A stretch of DNA of 64,000 nucleotides from Ulota crispa. Lineage: Eukaryota > Streptophyta > Bryopsida > Orthotrichales > Orthotrichaceae. The DNA lies in assembly GCA_963920765.1 (NCBI GenBank), contig OY987247.1, positions 1,922,001 to 1,986,000 of the forward strand, given 5' to 3'. The notes beneath the pieces were generated by a model that was given only the letters and a program-made list of their open reading frames with translations, searched no databases and had not been told where the DNA came from. Below, piece after piece: positions 33,139-43,993 of this stretch (its first letter is position 1; every line of letters starts with the position of its first letter). The position numbers were made by a program, and so were the translations under genes.

Positions 33139-34670
33139 AAAATGGGATGTCATGAGAATATTTTGAGGGGGCTACGACACTTACCATCTATGTTTGAAAT
33201 GTCATACAGTGGTGCCTCAATAAGCTGAAGGTATTCAGACAGCATATTCATTTCATGTAAGGAAAGCATTCATTATAACCAAACACATCTTCTATAGCTC
33301 CCCAACCGCCAAGGACAGTCATTTCCTTCATCTTAGCTACGCGTTTTTTCTTATAAAGGTTCATCTTAAAGAGGCACTAATGTACTTTGGAAAAGTAGTG
33401 CTAGAGATGCTCTTCTAGAAGGAAGGAGACACCCATCAAGTGTGATTTTTTTTTTTTTGGAAAAAGCTTGTATGGCATGGGCCACTCACATTACTTTACT
33501 AAACTAGATTTAGATGAAGTGGCATACAATGGTCCTCTAAATATAATTTTGACTGATTTGATTTTTAAAATTAGTGATACAAGACAAGAAGTGTCATATT
33601 TAGTCTAAGGTTTTACTACACCTTCCACACTCACAATGCATAACATATTAACCACTAGGTTGATATAGAGTAATTTAGATTCAATGAACTTAACTTTGTA
33701 AGATCCAATGACACACTGTATTCTCTCTTCCCAATCAAAAGTATTTACCATGTAGTTTGGTAGGTGTAACAAATTCTTGGGTAGTCATTAGGGGGTGTCA
33801 AAATTGGATCATCACAAATTAAAAAGGTAAGTTTTAAAAGGTAAGTTATGCCTAAAATATTGGATAATCAACTATGTCATTGAACATTCCTTCTTTTGAA
33901 GTTCTAAAATTTAAGGGAAGGAATTAGATTTTATAAATCTCCTGAATGTTTGGAATCGCTTTTGTTGAGCCTCCCCTTTACTCTAAAAAAAAAGAAGAGA
34001 ACTAGCAAGTAGTTACAAAATAGACGTCAAAGTTCTCTAGGCAGGATAAATGCCTTCCTGAAGAGTTCGATGTCCTCTTTTACACGTTTTGGTTTACTTC
34101 TGCAAGTTGGTTGACTTATTTGTACACAGAAAGCAAACTTTGGCAACCTGAGACAACAATTTAATCTTATTTTGAACGCAAGTAAAAGAAATCCACTTAC
34201 CCACTTTCATAATAACTAGGTTATTTGACACTTGAATATAAAACTAAAAGCGACAAGTTTTTGAACTCTAGGTCAACTCAACTACGATTCCCAACTCATA
34301 TCTTTTCTATTGCACCTCCATACCTAATGCTTGTCTTCATTACAAATTTGGATTCATAAGGTTACACTTCCTAAAGTAGCCAGGATAGGTTGTACGTAGA
34401 ACGTGAACGAGACTTTGCAAACTCTACGTACATTTACCCACATTCACCCACAAGTCACCCTAGCAACACTCTCGACAGCACCATCAATGACCTGATCGTA
34501 TACTCAGAGCAGACAGTTTAAAAAGCAAATCCAGGAACTATTTCAGCAAGCATACAAAGACACTGCCCTGCTTCAACAATCTTAGAACGAGTCCAGTTTC
34601 GTGTTAGGCGCAAAGCATGATGAGATCAAGTTTCCTCACAAGTAATGTTCACGAGTTTCTACACAGCTTT

Positions 34671-34893
34671 TCAGCTTGCAGATCGCTCCTCGTAGCTGAT
34701 AAAGGACACCATGACGTCTATGGTGTAAAGCATTTGAACACAAGCAGCGAAAAACAGCAGAGTTTCCAAGCATTGTACACCCACGAGAATAACCGCTGCT
34801 AAACAGATAGTCGTCAGTAAAATTGCTCCGCCAAAGCTGTACCATGACATAATAGCTACGACCTCAGCAACTCGGAGTTTCTCGTATACCGTC
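34671..34893 (-). CDS. Orphan terminal exon with two predicted membrane segments
   Basis: On the minus strand a frame opens after a good acceptor (TTTCTTCCAG|ACG at 34894/34893), reads TVYEKLRVAEVVAIMSWYSF, then two hydrophobic stretches (about GGAILLTTICLAAVILVG and LLFFAACVQMLYTIDVMV), and ends FISYEERSAS with TGA at 34671. From its internal ATG (34850) it is 59 codons. An upstream donor AATAAC|GTAAGTAT near 35430 keeps phase with a frame reading PFWFKYQPSAVCNLNN, but the piggyBac-type insertion at 34999 lies in that would-be intron and no further exon was found. Function unknown; it may be the end of a truncated membrane-protein gene or chance. Confidence 0.35.
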
Positions 34894-34998
34894 TGGAAGA
34901 AACAACAATCCCAGCACTGGTCAGAACTCTATGTAAATGTCATGACCACCTCATTAGCCCGTGTTCTACTAATTCTTTGAACAATAATTGATTAACCC

Positions 34999-35337
34999 TT
35001 AACCCCTAAGCGCCCAAGCGGACCGTTTTGGTCCGCAATCCTATCTTATTGGGTTAATGGGTTAAACGTCCATAGGGCATAGTAGATATGTTGCAATATA
35101 ATTGACATTTACCACTATCAAGATAGGACTGCATTGATCTATGTTCCAATTTAGGGATCTCAAATAGCACACTAGGGCTGCATTGATCTATATTCCAATT
35201 TCTTTATTCCAATTTCTTTGTCGAATATCCCAATTTCTTTGTCGATTTCCAATGTAATAAAGGGGTGAATCCATTCCAAATACAAGAAATACACCTTGTA
35301 CTGGTCACAGCGGTACGCTCAGATATTGAAGGGTTAA
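34999..35337. mobile_element. piggyBac-type element, 339 bp
   Basis: Left end TTAA-CCCCTAAGCGCCCAAGCG followed by a GGACCGTTTTGGTCC hairpin; right end ...TATTGAAGGG-TTAA. A second TTAA-CCC lies 6 bp outside the left end and further TTAA words lie inside (about 35054, 35062), suggesting nested or repeated insertions. The right part matches the 24290-24531 element in reverse orientation. The left TIR closely resembles the presumed right terminus of the transposase-bearing stretch at 43287. Confidence 0.7.
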
Positions 35338-35607
35338 GCTAGTTTTGACAACTCGTCTTGATCAGATTAGTTAGACTCTTGCATATTGCAACAACATGAT
35401 AACCTCTGGAGAGAGCAAAGTATACTTACGTTATTGAGATTGCACACAGCACTCGGTTGATACTTGAACCAGAATGGAACCCCCAGCGCTTACACTTTCA
35501 AAGGAAAATAATATATTTGCGAGTTGAGATTGGAAATGAGATTTCTTCACGGAGAGCAAACAATTTTCTGAGTGTAGGTACGGCTCTTATCATGCATCCT
35601 CTATTTT

Positions 35608-36969
35608 TCACACAGCACCCAGCCGGTCACATGCATCAACAACCGTGTTTCTCGTGACTTCATTTGGCTGAACACCCTCTCTTTTCATTTGCGCGTATAA
35701 TTCCAGCGCCTCTTCAGGACGACCATTGTGCGCATAACCCGCAATAAGAGCAGTCCACGAAATCACATTCTTCTTGGGAAGGTTGTCAAACACCTTTCGT
35801 GCATCGACTACACTCCTGCATTTGCAATATGTGTTGATGAGAGCCGTGCCCACTCTCTCATCAGTGTCATACCCTGCAAGCTGAATCTGGCCGTGCAACA
35901 ATTTGCCCTGTTGTAAAAACGCAGGCTTGGTGCATCCCTTGAGCAAAGCCAAAAAGGTCATTTTATTAGGATGCATGCCGGCTTTCCGCATGGCATCCAA
36001 CCGTTCGAAAGCTTCGTCACAGTGACCTGCCTGAGCATATCCAGCAATCATAGTCGTCCATAGACCTACGTCTTTCCTAGGAAGCTTATCAAACACTCGA
36101 CGGGCATCCACCAGACTTCCACACTTGCTATACATTTGAACAATGGCGGTTTGAATACGAACGCTGAGTTCAAGACCCGAGTCAATAATCACCTTATGCA
36201 GACGTTGTCCCTCGTCCAAATGTGCTGGTTCATTACATGATTTCAGGATGCTCAGAAACGTAGCCATGTCTGGTTGGACTCCCTCAACTTTCATAACCCT
36301 AAATGTTTGTAAAGCTCGCTCGCGAAGACCGGCCTGACAGTAACCCTCGATCATGGCATTCCATACAATGATGTCCCGGTTCGGAATTCCAGTAAACACA
36401 CGATGCGCATCTCGTGGACTGCCACATTTGAAATACATGCAAATGAGAGAGGTCCCGACACGGATGTCCGATTCCAAACGTCGTTTGAAAATGATGTCGT
36501 GCAGACGCTTCCCTCCTTCAAGGTCATTAGGGTTAGTAAACGCTTTCAACAGGCTCAAGAATGTCACCCGGTTCGGCCGCAGGTGCTCATCCTGCATCCG
36601 GAAAAAAAGCGCAAAAGCATCCCTCGGGCGCCCTTGTTGCGCTAACCTTGAAATTGCGGCATTGCACGAAATCAAGTTCCACGTACTACTTCGGAATCCC
36701 CCTTCTTCCTCACGAACCGCGTTCGTCGTACTGCTGCAATACCTGAAACTACGCAACCTGCTATCGATTTCGCCCGAAGCAGCGATTCCCGTGACATGTC
36801 TGACACAGAGCATCCTCCCAGTCCAGTCGTCTCCATTCCGAAGAAGCGTGTTTAACCAACCCCCGGTCTGATGAGTGGCTGCAAGATTCCACGGAAAACG
36901 GTTCTCTGAATGTGCCCAGGCACTTCCAAAGCGCCCCAGAAGCAATCGCAACTTGCGCATTGCGCACAA
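35608..36969 (-). CDS. P-L-S class pentatricopeptide repeat protein, single exon
   Basis: PPR proteins bind organellar RNA in sequence-specific fashion and act in editing, splicing or stability. This 453-residue frame has an Arg/Leu-rich N-terminus fitting an organelle transit peptide, then from residue 98 three P-L-S triplets and one more P motif. S motifs read for example VRIQTAIVQMYSKCGSLVDA; L motifs contain FLSLLKAF, FLSILKSC and FLALLKGC. The reading stops 18 residues into the next L motif (EVTRNTVVDACDRLGAV), so there is no E, E+ or DYW domain. Either the protein is naturally short or it is truncated at 35608. Motif wording resembles moss and lycophyte PPRs. No introns and no disruptions. 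An alternative start is Met4. The RNA target was not predicted. Confidence 0.88.
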   Translation of the reverse strand: MCAMRKLRLLLGRFGSAWAHSENRFPWNLAATHQTGGWLNTLLRNGDDWTGRMLCVRHVTGIAASGEIDSRLRSFRYCSSTTNAVREEEGGFRSSTWNLISCNAAISRLAQQGRPRDAFALFFRMQDEHLRPNRVTFLSLLKAFTNPNDLEGGKRLHDIIFKRRLESDIRVGTSLICMYFKCGSPRDAHRVFTGIPNRDIIVWNAMIEGYCQAGLRERALQTFRVMKVEGVQPDMATFLSILKSCNEPAHLDEGQRLHKVIIDSGLELSVRIQTAIVQMYSKCGSLVDARRVFDKLPRKDVGLWTTMIAGYAQAGHCDEAFERLDAMRKAGMHPNKMTFLALLKGCTKPAFLQQGKLLHGQIQLAGYDTDERVGTALINTYCKCRSVVDARKVFDNLPKKNVISWTALIAGYAHNGRPEEALELYAQMKREGVQPNEVTRNTVVDACDRLGAV

Positions 36970-38524
36970 CGCTCCGCGATACCGCCACGACCACAGTCAT
37001 GAGCAAAATTAGAAACAACGAAGGCGAGCTTGTCGTAAGCAATGACACATTTGAAGCCGAAATCCGAAACCCTAATTCAGATTGACATCGTGGAAGATAT
37101 CAAATGCGACCCCGAAAGTATCCGTGATGGTCAATCAATCTTTGACAGTTCCGTAATTAAGGACAACAATTTCATAACTGAATTATGGGGTGATCAAATT
37201 ATGGAGTTAAGCCTTGAGCGCCCCACAGGCGATAAATGGGGCGCTCAAGGTTGAATATTTGCCCATGGGGTGGATCCGGGTGGTACTTTTTGGGAAAATG
37301 AACCAGGGGTTTAGGGTAGGGGTAGTGATGTTGGGAAGTGGTTTAGAGGGGGTCCCTGCTGTACAAGTGCTGTGGGACCAGTTCTTAGCAGTGAAATTCC
37401 ATGTTTGAGAGAATTTGTGAGCGGAGGGAGGACCGGGGGCACCGGGAGCGGCCGGTGGCAACCGTCATTGCCATTTCCTGCGTTCTTGAGAGGGACTTCT
37501 CGGGCGCGCAAGGGTATTCCCGTATTCTACACATTGCTTGGAATGATTCTCAAAGTTTCTGCCATGAGTGCAATTTGTTAGTTTTGTGCTTGCAATTCCT
37601 TGAAGGATACTACGGTGTCATGGAGGAGGGAGTGGAGGCGGCTGATGGAGGGGCAAGCGTGTGAGGGCGTTGCAAAGAATTTTGGAGCCGCCATTGCAAG
37701 GGAGGGAGCGAATGAGGTTGCAAGGGCTCAATTGTACCACGGCGTCCACCTCCGCGGCGACTTGCGATTTGCGTGTGCCTACTGTGCCAGCCACCAAACG
37801 ATGGTCGCTGCACCTGCGCTTCATCAGCCGAGCACACCTGCAGAGTTTGTGGAACGTCGATCGGGTTGTACTCTACGCGACTTGGCGGTGGTGGAGGCCG
37901 CATTGGCGGGCTGGGCAATCCAGCGCCACAACGCAACGCCAGAGCAGGTTGCAAGGGTAGTGTCATGCCTACAAGAAGATTTTCTCCTCTCCCTTGCAGA
38001 GCCACGAACTCGGCATTCTTGGCCGCAAAATCCAGAGGCAAACTCCTGGAGGTATCTTTTCCGCAAGCAATGCTTCTGATGCCTCAATGACTGCGAGCAG
38101 ATTCTAGAGGGGCACCTTGAGGGGCTTCCGGACGTTGTGAATGATTTTATAAGAATGACGTGGTGGCTGAATTGGGCGGAAGTGGTGGTAGACGGGTTTG
38201 CTATAGCATCTGGACGTAGACGTGACAAGGGACAAAGATTGGCTGAGCGCCCTCGAGAACGTGGTCGGCAGATTTGCGTCGCTCCCCCCTACAAAGCGCG
38301 AAGGAGAAGGCAATTGCAGGGGATTTGGGAGGCTAGGTGCACTGGTGGGAGCCCTCCCACAGGGGTCGGAGGGGGCCCAATTTTCTTGTAACGCTAACGG
38401 TATGCAAGAGCCCTCCAGAGGCCGTGGTCGCGGTGCAGTACAAGGCGGCTTCGGCCGAGGTGCGACTTGAGGAGGGCGTGGAAGGGGCCGGATTCATGAG
38501 ACTGGGTACAATGAAAATGGAAAT

Positions 38525-39058
38525 TTGAACCAAGTGGCACCGCAGTTGGACTTGAATCTTCCGCCTCTGAATTTAGAGGGAGAAATGGCCCATGACATAG
38601 AGAATTTAAGGGTGGGCGACGTCAACATAGAAGATGCAGGGCAAGGACGAGGGCAACAAGGGAGGCGAGGGCGCCCGCCTAGGCAAGGTCAAGGGGCATC
38701 AATAGGATTTGTGGAACCAGCCCATGACATGCAAAATTCAATGGTGGTTGCTGTCGACACAGTGGATGTAAGGCAAGGACGAGGGCAACAAGGGAGGCAA
38801 GGGCGCTTGCCTAGGCAAGGTCGAGGGGCATCGAGGGGATTTGTGGAATTGGATGGGGTGGGTTTAGACAAAGATCACCTTGCTAGTCGCGACAGAGGGC
38901 GCAGGCGTTGCCGAGCACAATTGGGCAGACGTCCTAGATGCAAGAGTGCGGCAGGAGCAGAGAATTCGGCAACCAAGGAGAACAACAACGCAGTGGACAG
39001 CTTGCCCCTAGGATGGTCACCCCCGCAGATTCAAGCCATCTTACGGTTGCCTCATTAG
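38525..39058 (+). CDS. Arg/Gly/Gln-rich ORF within the piggyBac-bearing stretch
   Basis: 177 codons without recognised family. Two Arg-Gly-Gln-rich blocks (QGRGQQGRRGRPPRQGQG and a near copy) lie 44 residues apart because the DNA is a 132-bp direct repeat (about 38587-38718 and 38719-38850). The first block is followed by FVEPAHDMQN, echoing the earlier MAHDIEN. The end reads LPLGWSPPQIQAI. Basic low-complexity segments of this sort suggest nucleic-acid binding and may be the N-terminal part of a transposon protein. No splice link to the transposase was demonstrated. Confidence 0.35.
   Translation: MNQVAPQLDLNLPPLNLEGEMAHDIENLRVGDVNIEDAGQGRGQQGRRGRPPRQGQGASIGFVEPAHDMQNSMVVAVDTVDVRQGRGQQGRQGRLPRQGRGASRGFVELDGVGLDKDHLASRDRGRRRCRAQLGRRPRCKSAAGAENSATKENNNAVDSLPLGWSPPQIQAILRLPH
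38587..38850 (+). repeat. 132-bp direct repeat inside the RGQ-rich ORF
   Basis: GCAAGGACGAGGGCAACAAG occurs at about 38640 and 38772, and the surrounding blocks (CCCATGACAT, AGGGGCATC, GGATTTGTGGAA) keep the same spacing. The period is divisible by three, so the frame is kept. Confidence 0.8.
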
Positions 39059-39197
39059 CTTTGACAAGCACGCCCGCTGCCGGATTTGAGGGGTAGTCCC
39101 AGGCCAGATTTGGGAGGCAACACCTTGCACTTCTCGCCAAATTTTGCACTAGGGCACCATTGGCGATGCCAACGTTTGAATCCGGAACAGTGAGTGC

Positions 39198-39400
39198 ACA
39201 TGCTTTCAAATTTCCTCCGTGTACTGAAACAGCAATGTTTTGGACAAAGTTTTGTCAACGTCATTGCTAAATAAAATTCTGCTTCATTTTTATTGTACAT
39301 GCTCTCAATTTTCCCTTGTCCACTGAATTGGTAATGCTTGGGATGGGATTCTGTGAATGTTGTTCTTGTATCATTTTCCACTCCATTTGTCCTCCATGTT
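39198..39400. repeat. Diverged tandem repeat of about 100 bp
   Basis: Blocks at about 39198 and 39298 share 'catgctttcaaatttcc' / 'catgctctcaattttcc', then 'tgtactgaaacagcaatg' / 'tccactgaattggtaatg', then 'ttttgtcaacgt' / 'ttctgtgaatgt'. An old duplication in the noncoding part of the piggyBac-bearing stretch. Confidence 0.5.
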
Positions 39401-40583
39401 CCAGGCATGTGCAGTGGCACATAGTCCATGAGGTTGTCAAATCCATGTCCATGCACTAGATAAAGAACCCCCTCCTTCGGCTAAATTTTTTTCCAATGCT
39501 AAATAAGAAATCTCCACACTAGTACATTCAATACAGTACCCAAAAGCTAGCTAGAAAAACTATGTAATATCTTGAATGTGCTAGAAGTGCTAGACAAGCC
39601 TCTCATTCAAAAGCCAACTGATTCAACGGAATTCTGAAGCTTTGAACATACTATAGACATCTAAGTTTACCCATCCAATGTCCATCTCACAAAGTGAGTA
39701 TGTCTCTATCAAATACAACAACCACAAGCTATACCCAACTGGAAGTTTGTACATATCAATGTGAGACTGAATGTAAGGAAAACTTCAAATGAATGTGACT
39801 GGTGCTTTGTAAATTTGAGGCAACCTGCATGACATGCTTGATCAAGTCCACATGGTCAACACACTGAACCTACCATGCTGGGTCCATGTCTATCTTTCAG
39901 AATGAATTGCCGTAGTACTACTTGATCTCATCCGGTCTGCTTCTCTTATATCTAACTGTATGCAAGCACTCATTCTCTTGTGGTCCATGATCCGACTCCC
40001 TTGGCATTATGGACGGGATCTGATTCCACTGCAGTTTGTGTGGAGATGCCTCAATTGATGACGTTGTCTGGAATGTGGTTTTCAGAGGGGAGAGTGCTAG
40101 TTGTTTTTCAGAAGCCGTCAAAGGATTGGGAGACGCCTTTGCGGTCCTTGAACAAGTGTAGCAGTGGTTGCGAGATGGGCCAAAAGACAATGGACGTGAA
40201 TTTTTGGAAGGGAGAGATGAGGTCCTCCCGCGACTACAAGGGCCACTGGGGAATGTCAGAATCGGGCCACTTCCAAGTGCAGTGTGGGTGTCCCTTGCAG
40301 TGCTGGGTTACAATGCAGAGGACTGGGGAGGGATTTTAGAAATCGTTGGCAAACCGATACAATGGTGGATTGAGTGTGGGGTGCCGTTCTTCTTTGTTCT
40401 CTTCACGGGCAGCATCGGCGGCAAGAAGGTTGAGGTGGCAAATTGCCGTGTTGTGCAGTGTGGTGCCGCACCAGTCCCTGATCCTCATAGAGTTGGTCCA
40501 TCAAAAAGCCCATTGCATGAGTCCTCCTCCGATGATGTTTTGGATTTCCCACCCTGCCGCTGGACAAGGATATTGTTGCGCCG

Positions 40584-42374
40584 GTGCAGCGTCACGGCAT
40601 GGTTGATTTGAACGAGGCATCTCTTGAGGCAAGTGAAGTGGAATCTTCTGTGAATACCTCGGATTCAGAGTGGAGGGCTAACTGGAGGGACTTTGCAAGG
40701 AATGCTTTGTCTTTGGAGGTGTTAGGGTCAGACACGTCCTCAAGGCACAAGAGCATTGATATGCAGCACAAGCTTGGACATTATGAGGACAACACTAATT
40801 TGGATGACTTAGACTTTAGAGCTTGCTACCATGAGCACTTTTGGCAGAGCTTTGAGTCTACGCTCCTTGAAGATCGTGCCATGTTCAGAGGATGAGATCC
40901 GAACCTGGTTGCCCCAGTGACCCGCTTTCGGCATCCTACAATTCATTACTTTGACTTATTCTTTGACAACAGGGTGTTGATGAAGATGATTGACCATAGC
41001 AACCTCTACGCATCCCAGTAGGACACATGGCGATCTCATGGTACCAACAAAGGGCCACATTGAGTTCCGACTTGTGCCTTGGAGATGAGGGCATTCATTG
41101 GGGTAGTCATATTGATGGGGATCAAGGTCCTTCCTACTATCCACGACTACTGGAAGTGCAAGGAGATCTTGCGTTGCTCACTGATCCCGCGAGTCTTCAC
41201 TTACAATTGATTTGAGTCATTGCTACGCTGTGTGTATTTTGTGGACAACAGAGCAATAGAGCGCAACCAAGACTCTCCAGATTTCAATAAACTGGCAAAA
41301 GTGAGGTGGCTCATTAAAGATTTCATCACACGTAGTCGCGCCTTGTACAACCCGAAGAAGTTTGCGACATGCGATGAGATAATGGTGGCCTACCAAGGCT
41401 ACTATTTAGATTTTCGGCCGTACATGCCGGCAAAATCGACAAAGTATAGGTCCAAGTACTTCGCAGCTGTCTGCAATCCATTGAGGTACATCTATAACCT
41501 CATCCCTTACGTCGGAGCAACAAATACTCTAGAGGTCCGGCAAGGGGAACAAATCGTGAGAGAACTCACAATGGGATTGGATGATGTCGGCCATACTATT
41601 GTTTGCGACAACTTTTTTAGTTGTCCCCAGCTCTTTGAGGACATGTACCGGCGTGGGATATGGGCAACCGGCATTATACGGGAGAATCGTTTTGGACTAC
41701 CGCCGTCACTGTTAGGACAACGAGGGGGTAACCAACCCCGTGGGACTTTGCTCTAGAAGATGCACGCCCAACGGCGGATGGTGATCACCTACTAGTACAA
41801 CTTGAAGCCGGTTTATATCCTCTCTATTTCTGCAAACCCGGTAGCAGAGGGAGTCGTGACGATGAGGTGGTTGCACGGTACTCGCGTTCCAGTTCTGTCA
41901 ACGCCTCAGCAGATCAAATACCAAATTAACATGAGGGGGGTGGACATTTTGGATCAGATCAGGACAGATTATAGTATTCAGTTTCACTCACATAAGTGGT
42001 GGCACAAACACTTGTTTTTCATGGTTGATAGTTGGCTCAACAACTCTTGGATATTGCTAGCGCATGACAAGCTTACGTAGAACAAGCCAATTTATTGAAA
42101 GTGACTAACTTTTTACATGGAGATAGTGGAGAGCTTAATTGCTCCATGGTTGGATCAACCTTGCTTAGAGAAAGTGGAGTGCCTTTGCCACCCCGGTGCC
42201 ATCCACTATAGCAGCAAAAGACCTAGTCTTTGGCGAGTTTGTATTGTGTGCAAGCACAAGACTCATTTTCATTGTCTAGCGTGCGTAGGAGCTCATATGT
42301 GTGTGGGTACTTGCTTTTTCAAGGTCCATACTAAGTCTAAGTGGGCACTAAGAGATACTCGGCATGCACTCTAG
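40584..42374 (+). pseudogene. piggyBac transposase (DDE_Tnp_1_7 type), one frame, many stops
   Basis: All recognisable pieces lie in one reading frame: an acidic N-terminus with RACYHEHFW; FRHPTIHYFDLFFDN; FIGVVILMGIKVLPTIHDYW; FNKLAKVRWLI; CDEIMVAYQGYYLDFRPYMP (first catalytic Asp, codon near 41373); HTIVCDNFFSCPQLFEDMY (second Asp near 41607); MRGVDILDQIRTDYSIQF (third Asp region near 41943); and a Cys/His-rich tail RVCIVCKHKTHFHCLACVG (about 42235-42330), the typical C-terminal zinc finger. All three acidic sites are present. The frame is cut by about nine in-frame TAG/TGA codons, with no TAA and no shift. Several fall where the family has Trp or Arg, as expected if TGG or CGA changed by C:G to T:A transitions. 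It is inactive as it stands. Confidence 0.88.
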
Positions 42375-43663
42375 GATGGAGCTTAGCAGTCTTCTGTTAG
42401 AATGATCAGCACTTGCAGGTTGTATTTCTTTCTTACGGTATTGGTAGAGAAGCAACATTGGTTATGCTATTTTTTGGACACTTTTATCTACCTTGTATGA
42501 CCTCAGAGACCTTTCAAGAAATGTCCAACGTTGTGTTTGACAATGAAACCGGATTTCCATTCTTGTGTGCATTTCTATTTTAAATGTAAATTTCAAAACC
42601 AAGACTTTAGTGAATGCCCACACTCAGTACCGCCTGCAAGCCCATATATGCCGGTCTCAAGTGAAGCCACTAAAACAGCATGCAACAGACGTCTTGGTAT
42701 GTGCCTTGGCTACAACCTGGACCCCTAACCCTAAAACTGTTGTGTTCAATTGATTCAAACCGTTGAAGAATTGGCGCAAGGAACCTGACATGTCAGGCTC
42801 AGCCACGGGAATACGGGTGGGCCTCAAGGGGAGGGGAAGGACGCGTCAAGTTGCTTTGGCGGGCCTTCTGGTCTCTTCTTCATTTTCCGCGGTGACAGCC
42901 TTGAGGAAAATGCCTACAGAATTCCGCTACCACATTGCCAAGCCCTGCAAATTGGCAGAGGCATGAGAACTTCAAGACCCCACGCCCTTCCAAAATCCCA
43001 GCTCTAGCCCTTGTCTTCACTACTCGTAGCCCCTTTTCAAAATGCAACCCCTCTCCCAAAACACGCTAAATCAATCCAATCAATAAGCCGTTGACCATTA
43101 GAATCTTTCTAATCGTACGGTTGGTTATTCTCAAAGCTGTTCCATTCCCTACAGACTAAACCCTTATCCACTTCTTAGCGGTGAAAATGCCCAATTCTTG
43201 ATTCTCAACAAACGACGCCACTTGATTTAGACAGACCCTAAGGAAGGCTGAAAAACCAAAGAAAAACTTTGGGTGCTTAGGCATTAACCCTTAAACGTCC
43301 CGAATGCCCTCTGGAGCCATATGTCCACCTTATACAGATCAGGTGAAACGCGTTGTTCAGCAGTTCAATTGCGAGGGTATTTTCAAAAGGGTTTATCTTG
43401 TAGCTCAGCCCCCATCACTATGGAGAATCGAGTCTCCTCTAACCTAGCTCCGGGCAGGGGAGAGCTCAACCATCCAATCACAAAACCAAACAGCAGCCGT
43501 GGATTACCATTGGGAGCTTCAGAAGGGAACTCAAGCTTACATCCAAGCCCAAGCACGGAAACACCTCCCTGTCAGGCCAGGTCAGAGGCCAAGTCAAGTC
43601 AGAGGCCAGGTAGGGTCAAAGGCCAGGCTCGGTCCAGGGTCTCGCTCCAACCCAGTTTAGGCC

Positions 43664-43993
43664 AAATGTTTTGGATGAAGTGGCCTTAGCTTTTTTTCTA
43701 ACCAACAAATGGTTGAGTAGCAAGGATGGCTACATTTTTTTTTACCAATGTAAAGTCGGATGCTTTCAACCTTCCATCAAAGCTAAATCTCATGATGGGT
43801 TTGTGAGAAATTAGAATATTGCTCTAGTAGAATGAGGTGACATCAAGTGGAACCTTGAAATCCGGGCTCCTACTCCCAAACTTGTGTATAAAAGTTGGCT
43901 AAATATTTTACATTTTTTCAAAAAATACTATAGAACAATTAGCCACACCAATTTTGGTGTAGCAGAAAAGCAATAACTAGCACAAAACATTTT
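43664..43993. mobile_element. Nested MITE (AAATGTTTTG ends), left arm copy
   Basis: Ten-base inverted ends AAATGTTTTG ... CAAAACATTT bound a 330-bp noncoding block. The same block appears alone, diverged, at 48928-49257, which shows it is an independent element later included in the palindrome arm. Confidence 0.6.

Larger units (their letters stand above)
37207..43287 (+). mobile_element. Putative transposase-bearing piggyBac element, about 6.1 kb, decayed
   Basis: The left boundary TTAA-GCCTTGAGCGCCCCA (37207) and the right boundary, reverse complement TTAA-TGCCTAAGCACCCAAAG (43284-43287), share GCCT..AGC.CCC with each other and with the short TTAA elements in this window, above all the one at 34999. 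A piggyBac transposase relic lies inside on the plus strand. The left end also forms a hairpin (CCTTGAGCGCCCC facing GGGGCGCTCAAGG). The interior from 37400 to 40580 is GC-richer than the flanks and carries fragmentary open frames, including one with a Cys-rich patch (CRVCGTS) near 37860 and an Arg-Gly-Gln-rich frame at 38525-39058. The exact extent is an inference from the termini. Confidence 0.55.
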
